Source: Steroidobacter sp. (lineage in GTDB: Bacteria > Pseudomonadota > Gammaproteobacteria > Steroidobacterales > Steroidobacteraceae). From it: a stretch of 35,136 nucleotides of DNA. A program made the position numbers and the translations under genes. The stretch covers positions 1 to 35,136 of the forward strand of contig NZ_JAEUPY010000075.1 in the NCBI RefSeq assembly GCF_016790065.1, written 5' to 3'. The notes under the pieces are model-generated. The model saw nothing but the letters and a program-made list of their open reading frames with translations, was not told the origin of the DNA and did not search any database. Shown here in pieces: positions 24,322-33,013 of the stretch. The stretch's first letter is position 1; each line of letters starts with the position of its first letter.

Positions 24322-24879
24322 ATGGAAGACGTGCTGCAACAGTTATGGCTCGCGGTCAGTCTGATGGCCGCCTTCGTGGTCGGTGCGGTGTATTGGCGTC
24401 GCCAGCACACGCCGGCACATGCCGCCCGGACGTCGACTCGCCCGCCTGCTCCCATCGTTTACCGTGATTCGCCGACGATTAAGGTCGCCGATTCGCAGCG
24501 AGTCGACCGTACTCGTAAATTGATTCGTGTCCGCGTCGGCGAATCCGTAGATGTACTGGCCAGTGTCGCGGGCCTGCCGCCGCGCTTTCGCGTGACCTGC
24601 AAAAGCATCGTCGATGGCAGCGATCTTGAAGCTGCACACATTACAGTCCAGTTCAGTGGCGCGCAGCTCAGCTGTGGCCCGCTGGTCGACGAAGTTGGCT
24701 TCAACGAATTCGTGATTCCTCGCGCCACTCGCGACGAACATCGCAGCTCAGTGTTCTATTACCACGAGCGCGGCGACTCGCTCGAACTGATGCGCATCAC
24801 GCTCAAGTCCGCCGACCTCAAGAACGGCGTGATTGAGCTGGACACGATGCAGATGCATGGCCATTGGCCGAGCCGCTGA
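24322..24879 (+). CDS. Membrane-anchored hypothetical protein
   Basis: A 185-residue protein from the ATG at 24322; the frame is open further upstream but that part overlaps the likely terminator and does not look like protein. One N-terminal membrane helix (LWLAVSLMAAFVVGAVYW, about 8-25) is followed by a basic, Pro-rich stretch and a soluble domain rich in beta strands (about 60-185), with a Cys pair (VTCKSI and LSCGPLV) that may or may not bond. The topology suggests the domain is periplasmic or cytoplasmic-face; this cannot be decided. It follows the GTPase operon by 182 bp, on the same strand, with a probable terminator between. No family is recognised, and a link to the operon is only positional. 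Confidence 0.65.
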   Translation: MEDVLQQLWLAVSLMAAFVVGAVYWRRQHTPAHAARTSTRPPAPIVYRDSPTIKVADSQRVDRTRKLIRVRVGESVDVLASVAGLPPRFRVTCKSIVDGSDLEAAHITVQFSGAQLSCGPLVDEVGFNEFVIPRATRDEHRSSVFYYHERGDSLELMRITLKSADLKNGVIELDTMQMHGHWPSR

Positions 24880-24890
24880 GTCGTCCAGCC

Positions 24891-25229
24891 CTACTCTTCT
24901 ACTAAAGCCCGCAAGCGATCGATCGCTTGATCCCAGCGTGCAGTGAGCAGCTCGATACAGCGCTGCGCTTCTTCCAGTTGTGACGCTTCGATCTGCCAGA
25001 CGCTATCGCGGCCTTGATAGACGCTGCTGACCAAGCCCGCCTCTTTCATCACGCGCAAATGTTTGGCCACTGCCTGGCGAGTGACTTCGACATTTGCAGT
25101 CAACGTTGCGGTGGACGACGGGCCGGCCGCGGATAGGAATATCACCAACCGCAGCCGCGTCTCATCGCCCAGCGCCGCGAAAATCGGCGCCGATGCTTTG
25201 ACTCTGAGTTCAGGACGCTTGACTGACAT
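24891..25229 (-). CDS. ArsR-family winged-helix transcriptional regulator
   Basis: A 112-residue regulator from the ATG at 25229. The ArsR/SmtB layout is clear: PIFAALGDETRLRLVIFLS (about 12-30), then the recognition helix region NVEVTRQAVAKHLRVMKEAGLV and the wing VYQGRDSVWQI. It lacks an obvious Cys metal site; such regulators paired with SRPBCC proteins usually answer to other signals. Its start lies inside the SRPBCC gene (20-base overlap), so the pair is one transcript in the order SRPBCC then ArsR. Two CAACCA-type palindromes over the shared promoter (25675-25729) are the likely targets for autorepression. Confidence 0.9.
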   Translation of the reverse strand: MSVKRPELRVKASAPIFAALGDETRLRLVIFLSAAGPSSTATLTANVEVTRQAVAKHLRVMKEAGLVSSVYQGRDSVWQIEASQLEEAQRCIELLTARWDQAIDRLRALVEE

Positions 25230-25656
25230 AGCGCTCCAGATTCTTGACCTGCTCCGTCCATCCCTCACTGTTGTCGCCGAACACACGCGCACGTCGTGCG
25301 AGCGAAATGGCGTCGAAACCTGACTCGGTGATGGTCAGCAACGTGCCACCTTCCGCATCGGCCAGCTTGAACACGACTAGCGTGGTCGGCTCCTTCTCAT
25401 AGTCCACCGACGCATCGCGCGCACCCGGATGCCAGCGCCAAGTAAACAAATGCTCCGGCTGCATTTGCTCCACCGTGAGATCGAAATCGCCGCCGTACTG
25501 CGGCGGCGCTCGCAAACGAACCTTGGCGCCCGGCTGAAACACACCCTCGACCGCATCCACGCCAAACCATTCGCAAAATTTCTTGATGTCGGTGAGCGCG
25601 TTCCACACGCGACTGCGCGGCGCGCGCAATACAACTTGTCGCTCGATGGTGTGCAT
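25210..25656 (-). CDS. SRPBCC / AHSA1-like ligand-binding protein
   Basis: A 148-residue START-fold protein. The start MHTIERQVVLRAPRSRVWNAL is the typical AHSA1-domain opening, followed by FCEWFGVDA, FQPGAKVRL, HLFTWRWHPGA, TTLVVFKLADAEGGTLLTITESGF and a last helix EGWTEQVKNLERYV. These proteins form a hydrophobic cavity that binds small lipophilic molecules, but the ligand is unknown. The ATG at 25656 was chosen because the family motif starts there and GAGG precedes it; the open frame further upstream runs through the promoter and operators. It is the first gene of a two-gene operon with the ArsR regulator. Confidence 0.9.
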   Translation of the reverse strand: MHTIERQVVLRAPRSRVWNALTDIKKFCEWFGVDAVEGVFQPGAKVRLRAPPQYGGDFDLTVEQMQPEHLFTWRWHPGARDASVDYEKEPTTLVVFKLADAEGGTLLTITESGFDAISLARRARVFGDNSEGWTEQVKNLERYVSQAS

Positions 25657-25674
25657 GTCGAAGAACCTCACTGA

Positions 25675-25688
25675 CAACCAAGTGGTTG
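25675..25688. promoter_or_regulatory. ArsR-type operator 1 (CAACCA-AG-TGGTTG)
   Basis: A perfect 6+6 palindrome located just downstream of the predicted -10 box of the SRPBCC-arsR promoter, about the transcription start. With operator 2 its centre-to-centre distance is 41 bp, near four helical turns. This suggests two dimers on one face of the DNA. Binding is inferred. Confidence 0.6.
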
Positions 25689-25689
25689 C

Positions 25690-25718
25690 AATATAACTCC
25701 CACCCAGCTCACGCGCAA
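25690..25718 (-). promoter_or_regulatory. Predicted promoter of the SRPBCC-arsR operon
   Basis: On the minus strand TTGCGC (25713-25718) and TATATT (25690-25695) are spaced by 17 bp. The -10 is close to consensus and the spacing is optimal. Operators lie over the -35 and directly after the -10. Confidence 0.55.
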
Positions 25719-25729
25719 CCCAATGGTTG
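25716..25729. promoter_or_regulatory. ArsR-type operator 2 (CAACC-CAAT-GGTTG)
   Basis: A 5+5 palindrome nearly identical to operator 1, overlapping the predicted -35 box. The pair would let the ArsR protein block RNA polymerase fully. Confidence 0.55.
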
Positions 25730-25856
25730 TCATTCAAGATCGTTTGATCCGTCATCCTCCGGAAATCTTTGTCGCCGGCCCCGGCGGTACTACAATGGCT
25801 CGAGACACGTTCCTGGCGGGCGTGTGCAATCGGATTATTTACAAAGGCAGAGCAAC

Positions 25857-28307
25857 GTGCGCGCACGAATCTCGTGGCTATCGGTAATGGCGCTGTTGGC
25901 TGCATGCGGTGGCGGCGGTGGTGGCAGCAATACGCCGACAGTCACCGCACCCAGTAACCTCAGCTATCCCTCCCCAGCTGTTTTCATGGTGTCGCAGCCG
26001 ATCACGGCACTGAACCCGACCGTGACTGGCAGCGTTACCAGCTACGCGGTGAGCCCTGCGCTGCCGGCCGGCGTGACGATCAGCTCCACCACAGGCGTGA
26101 TCTCAGGAACACCGACGACGCCAGCAACCACCGCGACGTACACGGTGACAGCGAGCAACACATCCGGCGCGACCACAGCCGGTGTCGCAATCACGGTCAA
26201 TGACGCCGCACCCGACATCAGCTACAGCCGTTCGGCATACACTTTCACTAGCGGAGTACCTACAACCTCCGTCATTCCGATCAACAGCGGCGGCACCGTC
26301 ATCAGCTGGTCGATCAACTCGGCCCTGCCCGCCGAGCTGACGTTCAATACGACCAATGGCTCGATCAGCGGCACACCGACGACGCCTGGCGCAGCCGCCA
26401 CCTATTCGATCACGGCACAGAATGTTTCTGGCAGCGATCGCTTCGATCTGACTATTGCCGTCGATTCCGGCGTACTGCTCGACCTGGGGCACAGCGACGG
26501 CCTCGTGTCCATTCGCCGCAGCGGCAATCGGATACTCAGCATCGATAGGTTCGGTCATTGGGTGTTGTGGAATGCAAGCAGCACTGCCAGCCTGGCGCGA
26601 GGCGACGTGACGTGCACCGAGGCAGCTTGCGAAGAATTCGTCGATCTCGCAGCTAACACTCTCGTGGTACGCGTCGGCACCGGACTGGAGGTGCGTGATG
26701 CCAGCGACGGCGACGTTATCGCCACTCTTGCGACGACCGCCTCTTGGTGGAAACTCGCAACGACCGGTAGCTATGTTGCCGCAGGCACGGCGAGCGGAAT
26801 AACAGCGTGGGCGCGAACCGGACAGCAGCTTCTTTCCCGCTCCGGCAACTATGAATCCGCACGAACTTTCGCGGCGCCCACGGAATTGCGGGTTGCGAAC
26901 GGCGCTGCCGGCCCCGATCGGCTCGAAACCATCGTCTTGGCCACCGCCGTGTCGACCAGCGCGCAATTCAACGGCCAATTCCATTCGTGGTTTCGGGATG
27001 GCGCTCGTTTCCTTACGACCGTTGCCAACACGGTCTGGGTTTATTCTGCCAGCGGCACACAAGAGGACCTGCGCGCGCTGCCCGCTGTCGATCAGCTCAC
27101 CGGTCAAGGCGATTGGTTCTGGATCGCTCGCAATGCGCCGGGACAATTGGATATCTATTCCGTAGGAGCGAGCGCCTCACCCGCAGCCAGTTTCCCACTT
27201 ACGACTTTGGCTCGCGTGGTGCCGTCGGCAAATACGATTGGCATTCTCGAGTATGGGGATCCGGACTTCAGCATCGTCGACTTGGCGGCGGTGACGCCGG
27301 TAAAGACCGATCACACTCAACCGCTCATTTACGCTTCGGCGTACTGCGCCGGCGCGAGTGGCGAATGGTTGATAGGCAATGCATCTGGAGTGGTCGCGGC
27401 CAGCAGCACCACTCCCAGCTCGACCAGATATTTTGGTTTTGGCGAGGCGTGGGCCATCGCCGCCAATGCCGAGCGCATCGCAGTCGCCACAGCCTCGGGC
27501 AGCGTGTTGTATTTCAGTGCTGCCACCAGACAGCTCGAGGGCACGATCGATTTCTCCAGCTCCAAGTTGCAGCTGTCCGCGGACGGCACGGTGCTGGCCG
27601 GCATGGGCAGCGAGCATGGCGCGCAGTACGCACGCGACCGGACGCTGAAAATCTTTTCCTTGCCGTTGCAGACCGTACTGCGTGAGGAACCGTATGAGAT
27701 GTCCATCGTTCCCTGGGCGTTCGACTTTTCCCTGTCGGCGTCGGGGCAAGTGTTCGGCAGAGTTCTGAGCACGGCCGTGAACGGCAGCACCATCAGCAGA
27801 GAAGTCTATCCTGTGAACGGCGGGGCGATCATATGGTCGGATGCGCTAACGAACGCGTTCGCTGCTGACGCCGTGCCCATCCATCTGTCCCCGAATGGCT
27901 CCCTGATAGCTGCCCCCGATGGTGGCGAATCGCTCAGCACTGCCACGAATATTTTCGTTAACGGAGTCCATGCAACCGCAGTGCTCGGCATGGCAGTGGG
28001 CTGGATCGACGACGATCGGCTGCTGATACATCGGTATGTCGGCAGCGCATTTCCGCCGCGCTACAACGGCAGCATCATCGTCAATGGCGCTGGCCAACAG
28101 ATCCGTTCATTGACACTGCCGAACATGAAGTCTTTCCAGACCGTCGATTCGGAACGCATCTATGCGCCGCAGTCCAACCTCATCGTGTCACTGCTGGATG
28201 GCGAGACGCTGTGGTCGAGCCCGAACATTTCCTCCGGTCAGGGCGGCACCACCGCGACCCATGTGATATTCGCTGCGAAAGCTAGCGTTCGTGCCGAACC
28301 CTATTGA
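25857..28307 (+). CDS. Lipoprotein with two Ig-like (He_PIG) repeats and a beta-propeller-like C-terminal region
   Basis: An exported protein of 816 residues from a GTG at 25857, chosen because it directly begins a lipoprotein signal (RARISWLSVMALLAAC) and is preceded by AAAGGCAG. A run of six glycines follows the lipid-anchored Cys, a common flexible tether. Residues ~25-205 hold two tandem He_PIG-type Ig repeats, each with the marks ALPAGVTISS/ALPAELTFN, G-x-ISGTPTTPG and TYTVTASN. The remaining ~600 residues have repeated strand blocks (WVLWNASS, VVRVGTGLEVRDAS, GSYVAAGTASGI, RIAVATASGSVLYFS, LSADGTVLAG, LSPNGSLIAAP) in WD40/YVTN-like style, so a beta-propeller of about seven blades is likely. 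Surface adhesion or binding is possible. It lies 17 bp before the glycosylase gene. Confidence 0.78.
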   Translation: MRARISWLSVMALLAACGGGGGGSNTPTVTAPSNLSYPSPAVFMVSQPITALNPTVTGSVTSYAVSPALPAGVTISSTTGVISGTPTTPATTATYTVTASNTSGATTAGVAITVNDAAPDISYSRSAYTFTSGVPTTSVIPINSGGTVISWSINSALPAELTFNTTNGSISGTPTTPGAAATYSITAQNVSGSDRFDLTIAVDSGVLLDLGHSDGLVSIRRSGNRILSIDRFGHWVLWNASSTASLARGDVTCTEAACEEFVDLAANTLVVRVGTGLEVRDASDGDVIATLATTASWWKLATTGSYVAAGTASGITAWARTGQQLLSRSGNYESARTFAAPTELRVANGAAGPDRLETIVLATAVSTSAQFNGQFHSWFRDGARFLTTVANTVWVYSASGTQEDLRALPAVDQLTGQGDWFWIARNAPGQLDIYSVGASASPAASFPLTTLARVVPSANTIGILEYGDPDFSIVDLAAVTPVKTDHTQPLIYASAYCAGASGEWLIGNASGVVAASSTTPSSTRYFGFGEAWAIAANAERIAVATASGSVLYFSAATRQLEGTIDFSSSKLQLSADGTVLAGMGSEHGAQYARDRTLKIFSLPLQTVLREEPYEMSIVPWAFDFSLSASGQVFGRVLSTAVNGSTISREVYPVNGGAIIWSDALTNAFAADAVPIHLSPNGSLIAAPDGGESLSTATNIFVNGVHATAVLGMAVGWIDDDRLLIHRYVGSAFPPRYNGSIIVNGAGQQIRSLTLPNMKSFQTVDSERIYAPQSNLIVSLLDGETLWSSPNISSGQGGTTATHVIFAAKASVRAEPY

Positions 28308-28324
28308 GTCTGTAGAGCGTTCGG

Positions 28325-28948
28325 ATGTCCACCAAGCTTAGCCGCGACTTCTACGCCAGAGAGACCTTGCTGGTCGCCCGCGATCTGTTGGGCATGCATT
28401 TGATCCACCACGGGCCGGAGGGGGAGCAGGTCGGCAGGATCGTCGAGACCGAGGCGTACAAGGGGCCGCAGGACTTGGCGGCGCATTCGGCGAAGGGCCG
28501 GACGCGCAGGACCGAGGTGATGTTCGGGCCGCCTGGGCACGCCTATGTGTACCTGATCTACGGCTTCTGGAATTGCTTGAACCTCGTGTCGGCAGCGGAC
28601 GGGACGCCGCATGCGGTGCTGTTGCGGGGGTTGGAGCCGGTGAAGGGCATCACCGGGACCACCCACGGCCCGGGCCTGTTATGTCGTGCGCTGCATATCG
28701 ATCGCAGCCTGAACGGCGCGGATTTGCTGGGAAATACCTTGTGGGTGGAGAAACCGACCCGATATCGGGCGCCAAGGGTGGCCCGGGCACCCCGGATTGG
28801 GGTGGATTACGCCGGGGACTGGGCCCACAAGCCTTGGCGCTGCTTCGATAAGGATTCTCCCTACGTCTCCACGGTGACCGCGGCCGCGCGTAAGCGGGCG
28901 CTGGCGGCGGCTGTCAGCCCTAGCCGGGCGAGATTGGCGCGCAAATAG
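28325..28948 (+). CDS. DNA-3-methyladenine glycosylase (AAG/MPG family)
   Basis: A base-excision-repair enzyme, 207 residues, of the alkyladenine glycosylase (MPG) type. It removes 3-methyladenine, 7-methylguanine and related damaged bases. Recognisable stretches are [42 protein letters not shown] with the catalytic-region Glu in [45 protein letters not shown] and the end [17 protein letters not shown]. All parts of the fold appear complete. The gene starts 17 bp after the lipoprotein gene, so it may share its transcript, though the two functions are unrelated. Confidence 0.93.
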   Translation: MSTKLSRDFYARETLLVARDLLGMHLIHHGPEGEQVGRIVETEAYKGPQDLAAHSAKGRTRRTEVMFGPPGHAYVYLIYGFWNCLNLVSAADGTPHAVLLRGLEPVKGITGTTHGPGLLCRALHIDRSLNGADLLGNTLWVEKPTRYRAPRVARAPRIGVDYAGDWAHKPWRCFDKDSPYVSTVTAAARKRALAAAVSPSRARLARK

Positions 28949-29012
28949 CGTAAGATTCGGCCCCTTTTTCCGGCCTTCAGTCCCGTGGCCGGTATGGTAT
29001 TCACTGTCCGTC

Positions 29013-31439
29013 ATGCAGCCCGCTCCGCGCGAACTCTTTTCCTACCGCAAGCACTGGGCGTCCCGCTTCGGGACGGCCCCGTTCCTGCCCATGTCAAAGG
29101 AGGAGATGGACGCGCTCGGCTGGGACAGTTGCGACGTCATCGTGGTCACCGGCGACGCCTATGTGGACCATCCCAGTTTCGGCATGGCCATCATCGGCCG
29201 GGTGCTGGAAGCGCAGGGCTTCCGCGTCGGCATCATCGCGCAGCCCGATTGGCGCTCGGCTGAGGACTTCGGGCGGCTGGGCAAACCGAATCTGTTCTTC
29301 GGCATCACCGGCGGGAACATGGATTCGATGGTCAACCGCTACACGTCGGATCGACGCATTCGTAGCGACGACGCGTACACGCCGGGCGGCGAGGGCGGTA
29401 AGCGGCCGGACCGATCCGTGATCGTTTATTCGCAGCGAGTGCGTGAAGCCTTCAACGATGTGCCCATCGTGATCGGGGGCATCGAAGCCAGCCTGCGGCG
29501 CATTTCGCATTTCGACTATTGGTCGGAGAAGGTGCGACGGTCGGTGTTGCTGGACGCCAAGGCGGACTTGCTGGTGTATGGCAATGGCGAACGGCAGATC
29601 ATCGAGATCGCGCATCGCTTGGCGAAAGGCACGCCTGTCGATCAGATCGATGATTTGCGAGGCACGGCCTTCGTAAGGCAAGCGGCGCCGGAAGGGTGGA
29701 CGGAGATCGATTCCACCAGCATCGATGAGCCCGGACCGCTGAATCCGCCCATCGACCCGTATCAAGCAAACGATGCCAAGTCGAAAGCGGCGATGGCTGC
29801 GGCAGCGAATAACGCAGCAGCTGAAGATGATGATGAAGATGTCGCCTTGCTAGGAACACAGGCAGTTGGTGTAGCGCCAACGAGCACATCGCCAAGCACG
29901 ATGGCTGCTCATGGCCAAGTGCCGGCGAGCGATAGCGCGCCGTCCTGCGCGACGGCTGCGAAGCAGCCAGTCGCCAAGGTCGTGAAGTTTCACCGCCAGG
30001 TGCCCACTGCGGACCGGGCGCAGTCTTTCATTCGCCTGCCTGCGTTCGAGGCCGTGCGTGACGATGCGGTTTTGTACGCGCACGCCTCTCGCATCCTGCA
30101 TCTCGAATCCAATCCGGGTAACGCCCGTTCGCTGGTACAGCGGCACGGCAACGTCGATGTGTGGCTGAACCCGCCACCGCTGCCGTTGAGCATGAAAGAA
30201 ATGGACGCGATCTACGAGCTGCCTTATCAGCGCGTGCCGCATCCGTTCTACGGCGAGCAGAAGGGCACGAACAAAATCCCCGCGTACGAGATGATTCGGT
30301 TCTCGATCGCGATTCAGCGCGGCTGCTTCGGCGGCTGCACTTTCTGCTCGATCACCGAGCACGAAGGTCGCATCATTCAAAACCGGTCCGAGAACTCCAT
30401 CATCAAGGAGATCGAGACCATCCGGGACTCCGTGCCCGGCTTCACCGGCGTGATCTCAGACCTCGGCGGCCCGACTGCGAACATGTATCGACTCGCGTGT
30501 AAGTCACGTGAGATCGAAACGGCGTGTCGCAAGCCGTCGTGCGTTTTCCCGGGCATTTGCCCGAACCTCAACACCAATCACACGCCGCTGATCAATTTGT
30601 ATCGACGCGCCCGCGCCCTGCCAGGAATCAAGAAAATCCTGATCGGCTCAGGCGTGCGTTACGACTTGGCGGTGGAATCGCCGGAGTATGTGAAGGAGCT
30701 GGTTCAGCATCACGTCGGCGGTTATCTGAAGATCGCGCCCGAGGCCATTGGCGAAGGGCCGTTGTCCAAGATGATGAAGCCGGGCGTCGGCACGTATTAC
30801 CGCTTCAAAGAATTGTTCGAGAAGTTTTCCAAGGAAGCGGGTAAGGAACAGTATTTGATTCCTTACTTCATCGCCGCGCACCCGGGCACCACCGATGAGG
30901 ACATGCTCGAGCTGGCGCTGTGGTTGAAGCAGAACGGCTTCCGCGCGGATCAGGTGCAGGCGTTCCTGCCGTCACCGATGGCAACGGCCACGGCGATGTG
31001 GCATTCCGGAAAGAATCCGCTGCGCAAGGTCACTCATAGCAGTGAAGAAGTGCACATTCCAAAGGGCTTGAAGGTGCGTCGGTTGCACAAGGCGTTCTTG
31101 AGATACCACGACGCCAACAACTGGCCGATTCTTAGAGACGCTTTACGTCGCATGGGCCGAGCGGATTTGATCGGCGCGGGCAAGCATCACTTGATTCCGG
31201 CTTGGCAGCCGCTGGGAACGGGTGATGCGCACGAAGGACATCGCTCGAAGCACGCACCGCGCAGCGGCGCACCGGCTCCGAACGGTAAGCATTCAGGCAC
31301 GCAGCGCCCGGCGGATCAGAACGCGAAGCGCGCCGGCGCGACGCAGGCAACGCCAAGCAAGGGCGCGCCAGTGAAGCCAACCAAATTCCGTACTCAGCAC
31401 ACCGGCCTGAAAGGTGTGCGCATGCCTCGCTCCAAATAA
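29013..31439 (+). CDS. ygiQ: YgiQ family radical SAM protein
   Basis: An 808-residue YgiQ-type protein (E. coli YgiQ is about 739). The N-terminal YgiQ domain is very well conserved ([65 protein letters not shown]). The radical SAM cluster is [19 protein letters not shown], with the Cys-x3-Cys-x2-Cys spacing that binds a 4Fe-4S cluster. Other conserved stretches are [35 protein letters not shown] and [26 protein letters not shown]. The true reaction is not known to me. An Ala/Ser/Asp-rich insert at about residues 250-325 is longer and more acidic than in E. coli, and the C-terminal tail from about 735 is basic and low-complexity. A hairpin (28970-28992) lies before the start. Confidence 0.92.
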   Translation: MQPAPRELFSYRKHWASRFGTAPFLPMSKEEMDALGWDSCDVIVVTGDAYVDHPSFGMAIIGRVLEAQGFRVGIIAQPDWRSAEDFGRLGKPNLFFGITGGNMDSMVNRYTSDRRIRSDDAYTPGGEGGKRPDRSVIVYSQRVREAFNDVPIVIGGIEASLRRISHFDYWSEKVRRSVLLDAKADLLVYGNGERQIIEIAHRLAKGTPVDQIDDLRGTAFVRQAAPEGWTEIDSTSIDEPGPLNPPIDPYQANDAKSKAAMAAAANNAAAEDDDEDVALLGTQAVGVAPTSTSPSTMAAHGQVPASDSAPSCATAAKQPVAKVVKFHRQVPTADRAQSFIRLPAFEAVRDDAVLYAHASRILHLESNPGNARSLVQRHGNVDVWLNPPPLPLSMKEMDAIYELPYQRVPHPFYGEQKGTNKIPAYEMIRFSIAIQRGCFGGCTFCSITEHEGRIIQNRSENSIIKEIETIRDSVPGFTGVISDLGGPTANMYRLACKSREIETACRKPSCVFPGICPNLNTNHTPLINLYRRARALPGIKKILIGSGVRYDLAVESPEYVKELVQHHVGGYLKIAPEAIGEGPLSKMMKPGVGTYYRFKELFEKFSKEAGKEQYLIPYFIAAHPGTTDEDMLELALWLKQNGFRADQVQAFLPSPMATATAMWHSGKNPLRKVTHSSEEVHIPKGLKVRRLHKAFLRYHDANNWPILRDALRRMGRADLIGAGKHHLIPAWQPLGTGDAHEGHRSKHAPRSGAPAPNGKHSGTQRPADQNAKRAGATQATPSKGAPVKPTKFRTQHTGLKGVRMPRSK

Positions 31440-31462
31440 AAAAGGCCCACCAGAGGTGGGCC
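31434..31462 (-). terminator. Intrinsic terminator of the lpxR-like gene
   Basis: On the minus strand the stem GGCCCACC (31444-31451) / GGTGGGCC (31455-31462) has a 3-base loop and is followed by a T-rich run (complement of 31434-31443). It lies 27 bases after the lpxR stop. The T run overlaps the ygiQ stop codon (31437-31439). The stem may also end ygiQ transcripts, but without a U tract in that direction. Confidence 0.8.
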
Positions 31463-31488
31463 AGTGCAGGGAGCGGGTCGAGGAAAAC

Positions 31489-32610
31489 TTAAAAAGCGTG
31501 CGTCAGCTGTACCGCGCCCCACAGGGCATCGCGGGACGCCGCGCCGTGGCGCAATTCGGCGGTCTGGTAGTGCAGGGCGTAGCTGAGCTGTGTCTGGTCC
31601 AGGATCTGCGTAACCACGCCGATCCACGCTTCGGCGAGCAGCGGCTGCACCTCATTTGAGGTATAGCGGACCTCGCTATCGCGAAACTGGCCTTGCAGGA
31701 ACGCGTTGTATGCACGAGCTTTCACGCGAGCGCCGAGGAATACATACATCTCCCGACCGCCGCGATAACTCTCACTCGGCACCGGCGCGGACATGTAATC
31801 CGTGAGCTCAGGCGCGAAACCCCACCAGGGCGAATTGAAGCGACCCGCGCGCACGGAGATCGACGCGCTGGCTTCCGTGAGGAAACCAACACTGCCCTGC
31901 ACGGTGGTCTTCACATCGATGTGGCCGCTCGGATCGGCAATCCATAATTTCTGGCGGGCGAGGGTGTAGCGCGCCGTCGGCTCGCCACCCGCGGAGATCT
32001 GATGATCATACCCACGCGGCGCTTCCGACCCGACCAACTCATGAACCGCGCTATGCAAGCGTTCCGAGACAGACAGGCCGAGCACACCGATAGTTAGGTT
32101 GCTGGTCCACGCGCCACGGTCGTCGGCATCCACCGTGACCCGACCATTCGCGATGTACAGCAGGCTGGCGTACGGCCGATCATCCGGCTGCACTTCAGAC
32201 ACCAGCGTATTGCTGGGCGTGAAAGCTAATAGACCAATCTGCCGCGCATAGTGAACATCTGACTTGGTTGCGTCGAACGCGACTGAGTCCAACCGCCGCA
32301 GCAGCGGATCGAGCGACAACAGGCCGTCGCGGGCGCGCTCACCGGAAATAGTGATGCTCATGCCGCCGGTGTAATCGCGGTCCTGGTTATCGCCGGCAAA
32401 CAAATCGTTGTCGATCTGTACTCGCACTGCATCAATGCCCTCGAACCAGCCGAGGCGCTGATCGGAAACCACCACTTCGGTGATCGGGCCGTCCTCATTG
32501 GTCTGTGCGCGCGCTTCGTTGCTCGTAACTACCAATGCAGCGGTGCCTAACGCCGCTAGCGTTGCCCAGCGCAATTGCGCGGCCCAGCCAATATTGTTCG
32601 TTGTCGACAT
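31489..32610 (-). CDS. LpxR-like lipid A 3'-O-deacylase family outer-membrane protein
   Basis: A 373-residue predicted outer-membrane barrel of the LpxR/DUF2219 family. In Salmonella LpxR removes the 3'-acyloxyacyl chain of lipid A. A signal peptide covers about 1-36 (core LAALGTAALVVTS, cut near ARA). The N-terminal catalytic region DNDLFAGDNQDRDYTGGM supplies the Asn-Asp and the Thr of the family. The later VHELVGSEAPRGYDHQ supplies the His-Glu pair matching the catalytic His and Glu of LpxR. The barrel ends in an aromatic residue (QLTHAF). The protein is longer than Salmonella LpxR (319). GGAAAGG precedes the ATG. Activity on lipid A is inferred from the retained residues. Confidence 0.85.
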   Translation of the reverse strand: MSTTNNIGWAAQLRWATLAALGTAALVVTSNEARAQTNEDGPITEVVVSDQRLGWFEGIDAVRVQIDNDLFAGDNQDRDYTGGMSITISGERARDGLLSLDPLLRRLDSVAFDATKSDVHYARQIGLLAFTPSNTLVSEVQPDDRPYASLLYIANGRVTVDADDRGAWTSNLTIGVLGLSVSERLHSAVHELVGSEAPRGYDHQISAGGEPTARYTLARQKLWIADPSGHIDVKTTVQGSVGFLTEASASISVRAGRFNSPWWGFAPELTDYMSAPVPSESYRGGREMYVFLGARVKARAYNAFLQGQFRDSEVRYTSNEVQPLLAEAWIGVVTQILDQTQLSYALHYQTAELRHGAASRDALWGAVQLTHAF

Positions 32611-33013
32611 AACCGTACCTTTCCCATTCGCGCCGCGTTTTTTGCCACGCTGCTGCTGCCTGTCGATGTTTTGTCCTTGGCGCTACTTTCTACAAAGCGC
32701 CGAGGCCGATAAACGAGGCGAAGGGAATGACATTCATGAATTCTCAGTCATGAATCGGAGCGTCGCGCACGCTGCTCACTACTCGTGCGGCAACCCCACC
32801 GTCGCATCGTTATTGCAATCACACTGCTGCAAGTGCACTAATCCGCTTGTGATGCACAGAAATTAGCGGGTTGGCGTGAGCGCACTGTTGGCCCAACCGT
32901 GAGCGCGCCGTGAAAAAATGAACCCGCCGATTGGTGCCGAGGCGAACCGGATTTCGCCTGGATCAGCAGCGATGCCTGTCGGGCAATGGAATCTTTCCTG
33001 GGGGGAAAGAAAG
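32611..33013. other. Intergenic region between lpxR-like gene and LysR gene
   Basis: About 400 bp between divergent genes, with no supported ORF. It holds two TCATGAAT direct repeats (32734-32741 and 32748-32755; the first lies in the palindrome ATTCATGAAT, 32732-32741). It also holds a partial promoter match for the LysR gene (TTGCAA 32813-32818, ACTAAT 32837-32842, 18-bp spacing). The repeat set is a possible target of the LysR protein, but this is not shown. Confidence 0.35.

Noticed and set aside
26103-27146. 347-codon minus-strand ORF opposite the Ig/propeller lipoprotein
   Set aside because: Composition is Arg/Ala/Gly-rich and unstructured, whereas the sense frame shows a lipobox and domain repeats.
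28970-28992. CCGGCC/GGCCGG hairpin before ygiQ as terminator
   Set aside because: The stem is 6 bp with an 11-base loop and no following T run; it may be a chance palindrome in GC-rich DNA.
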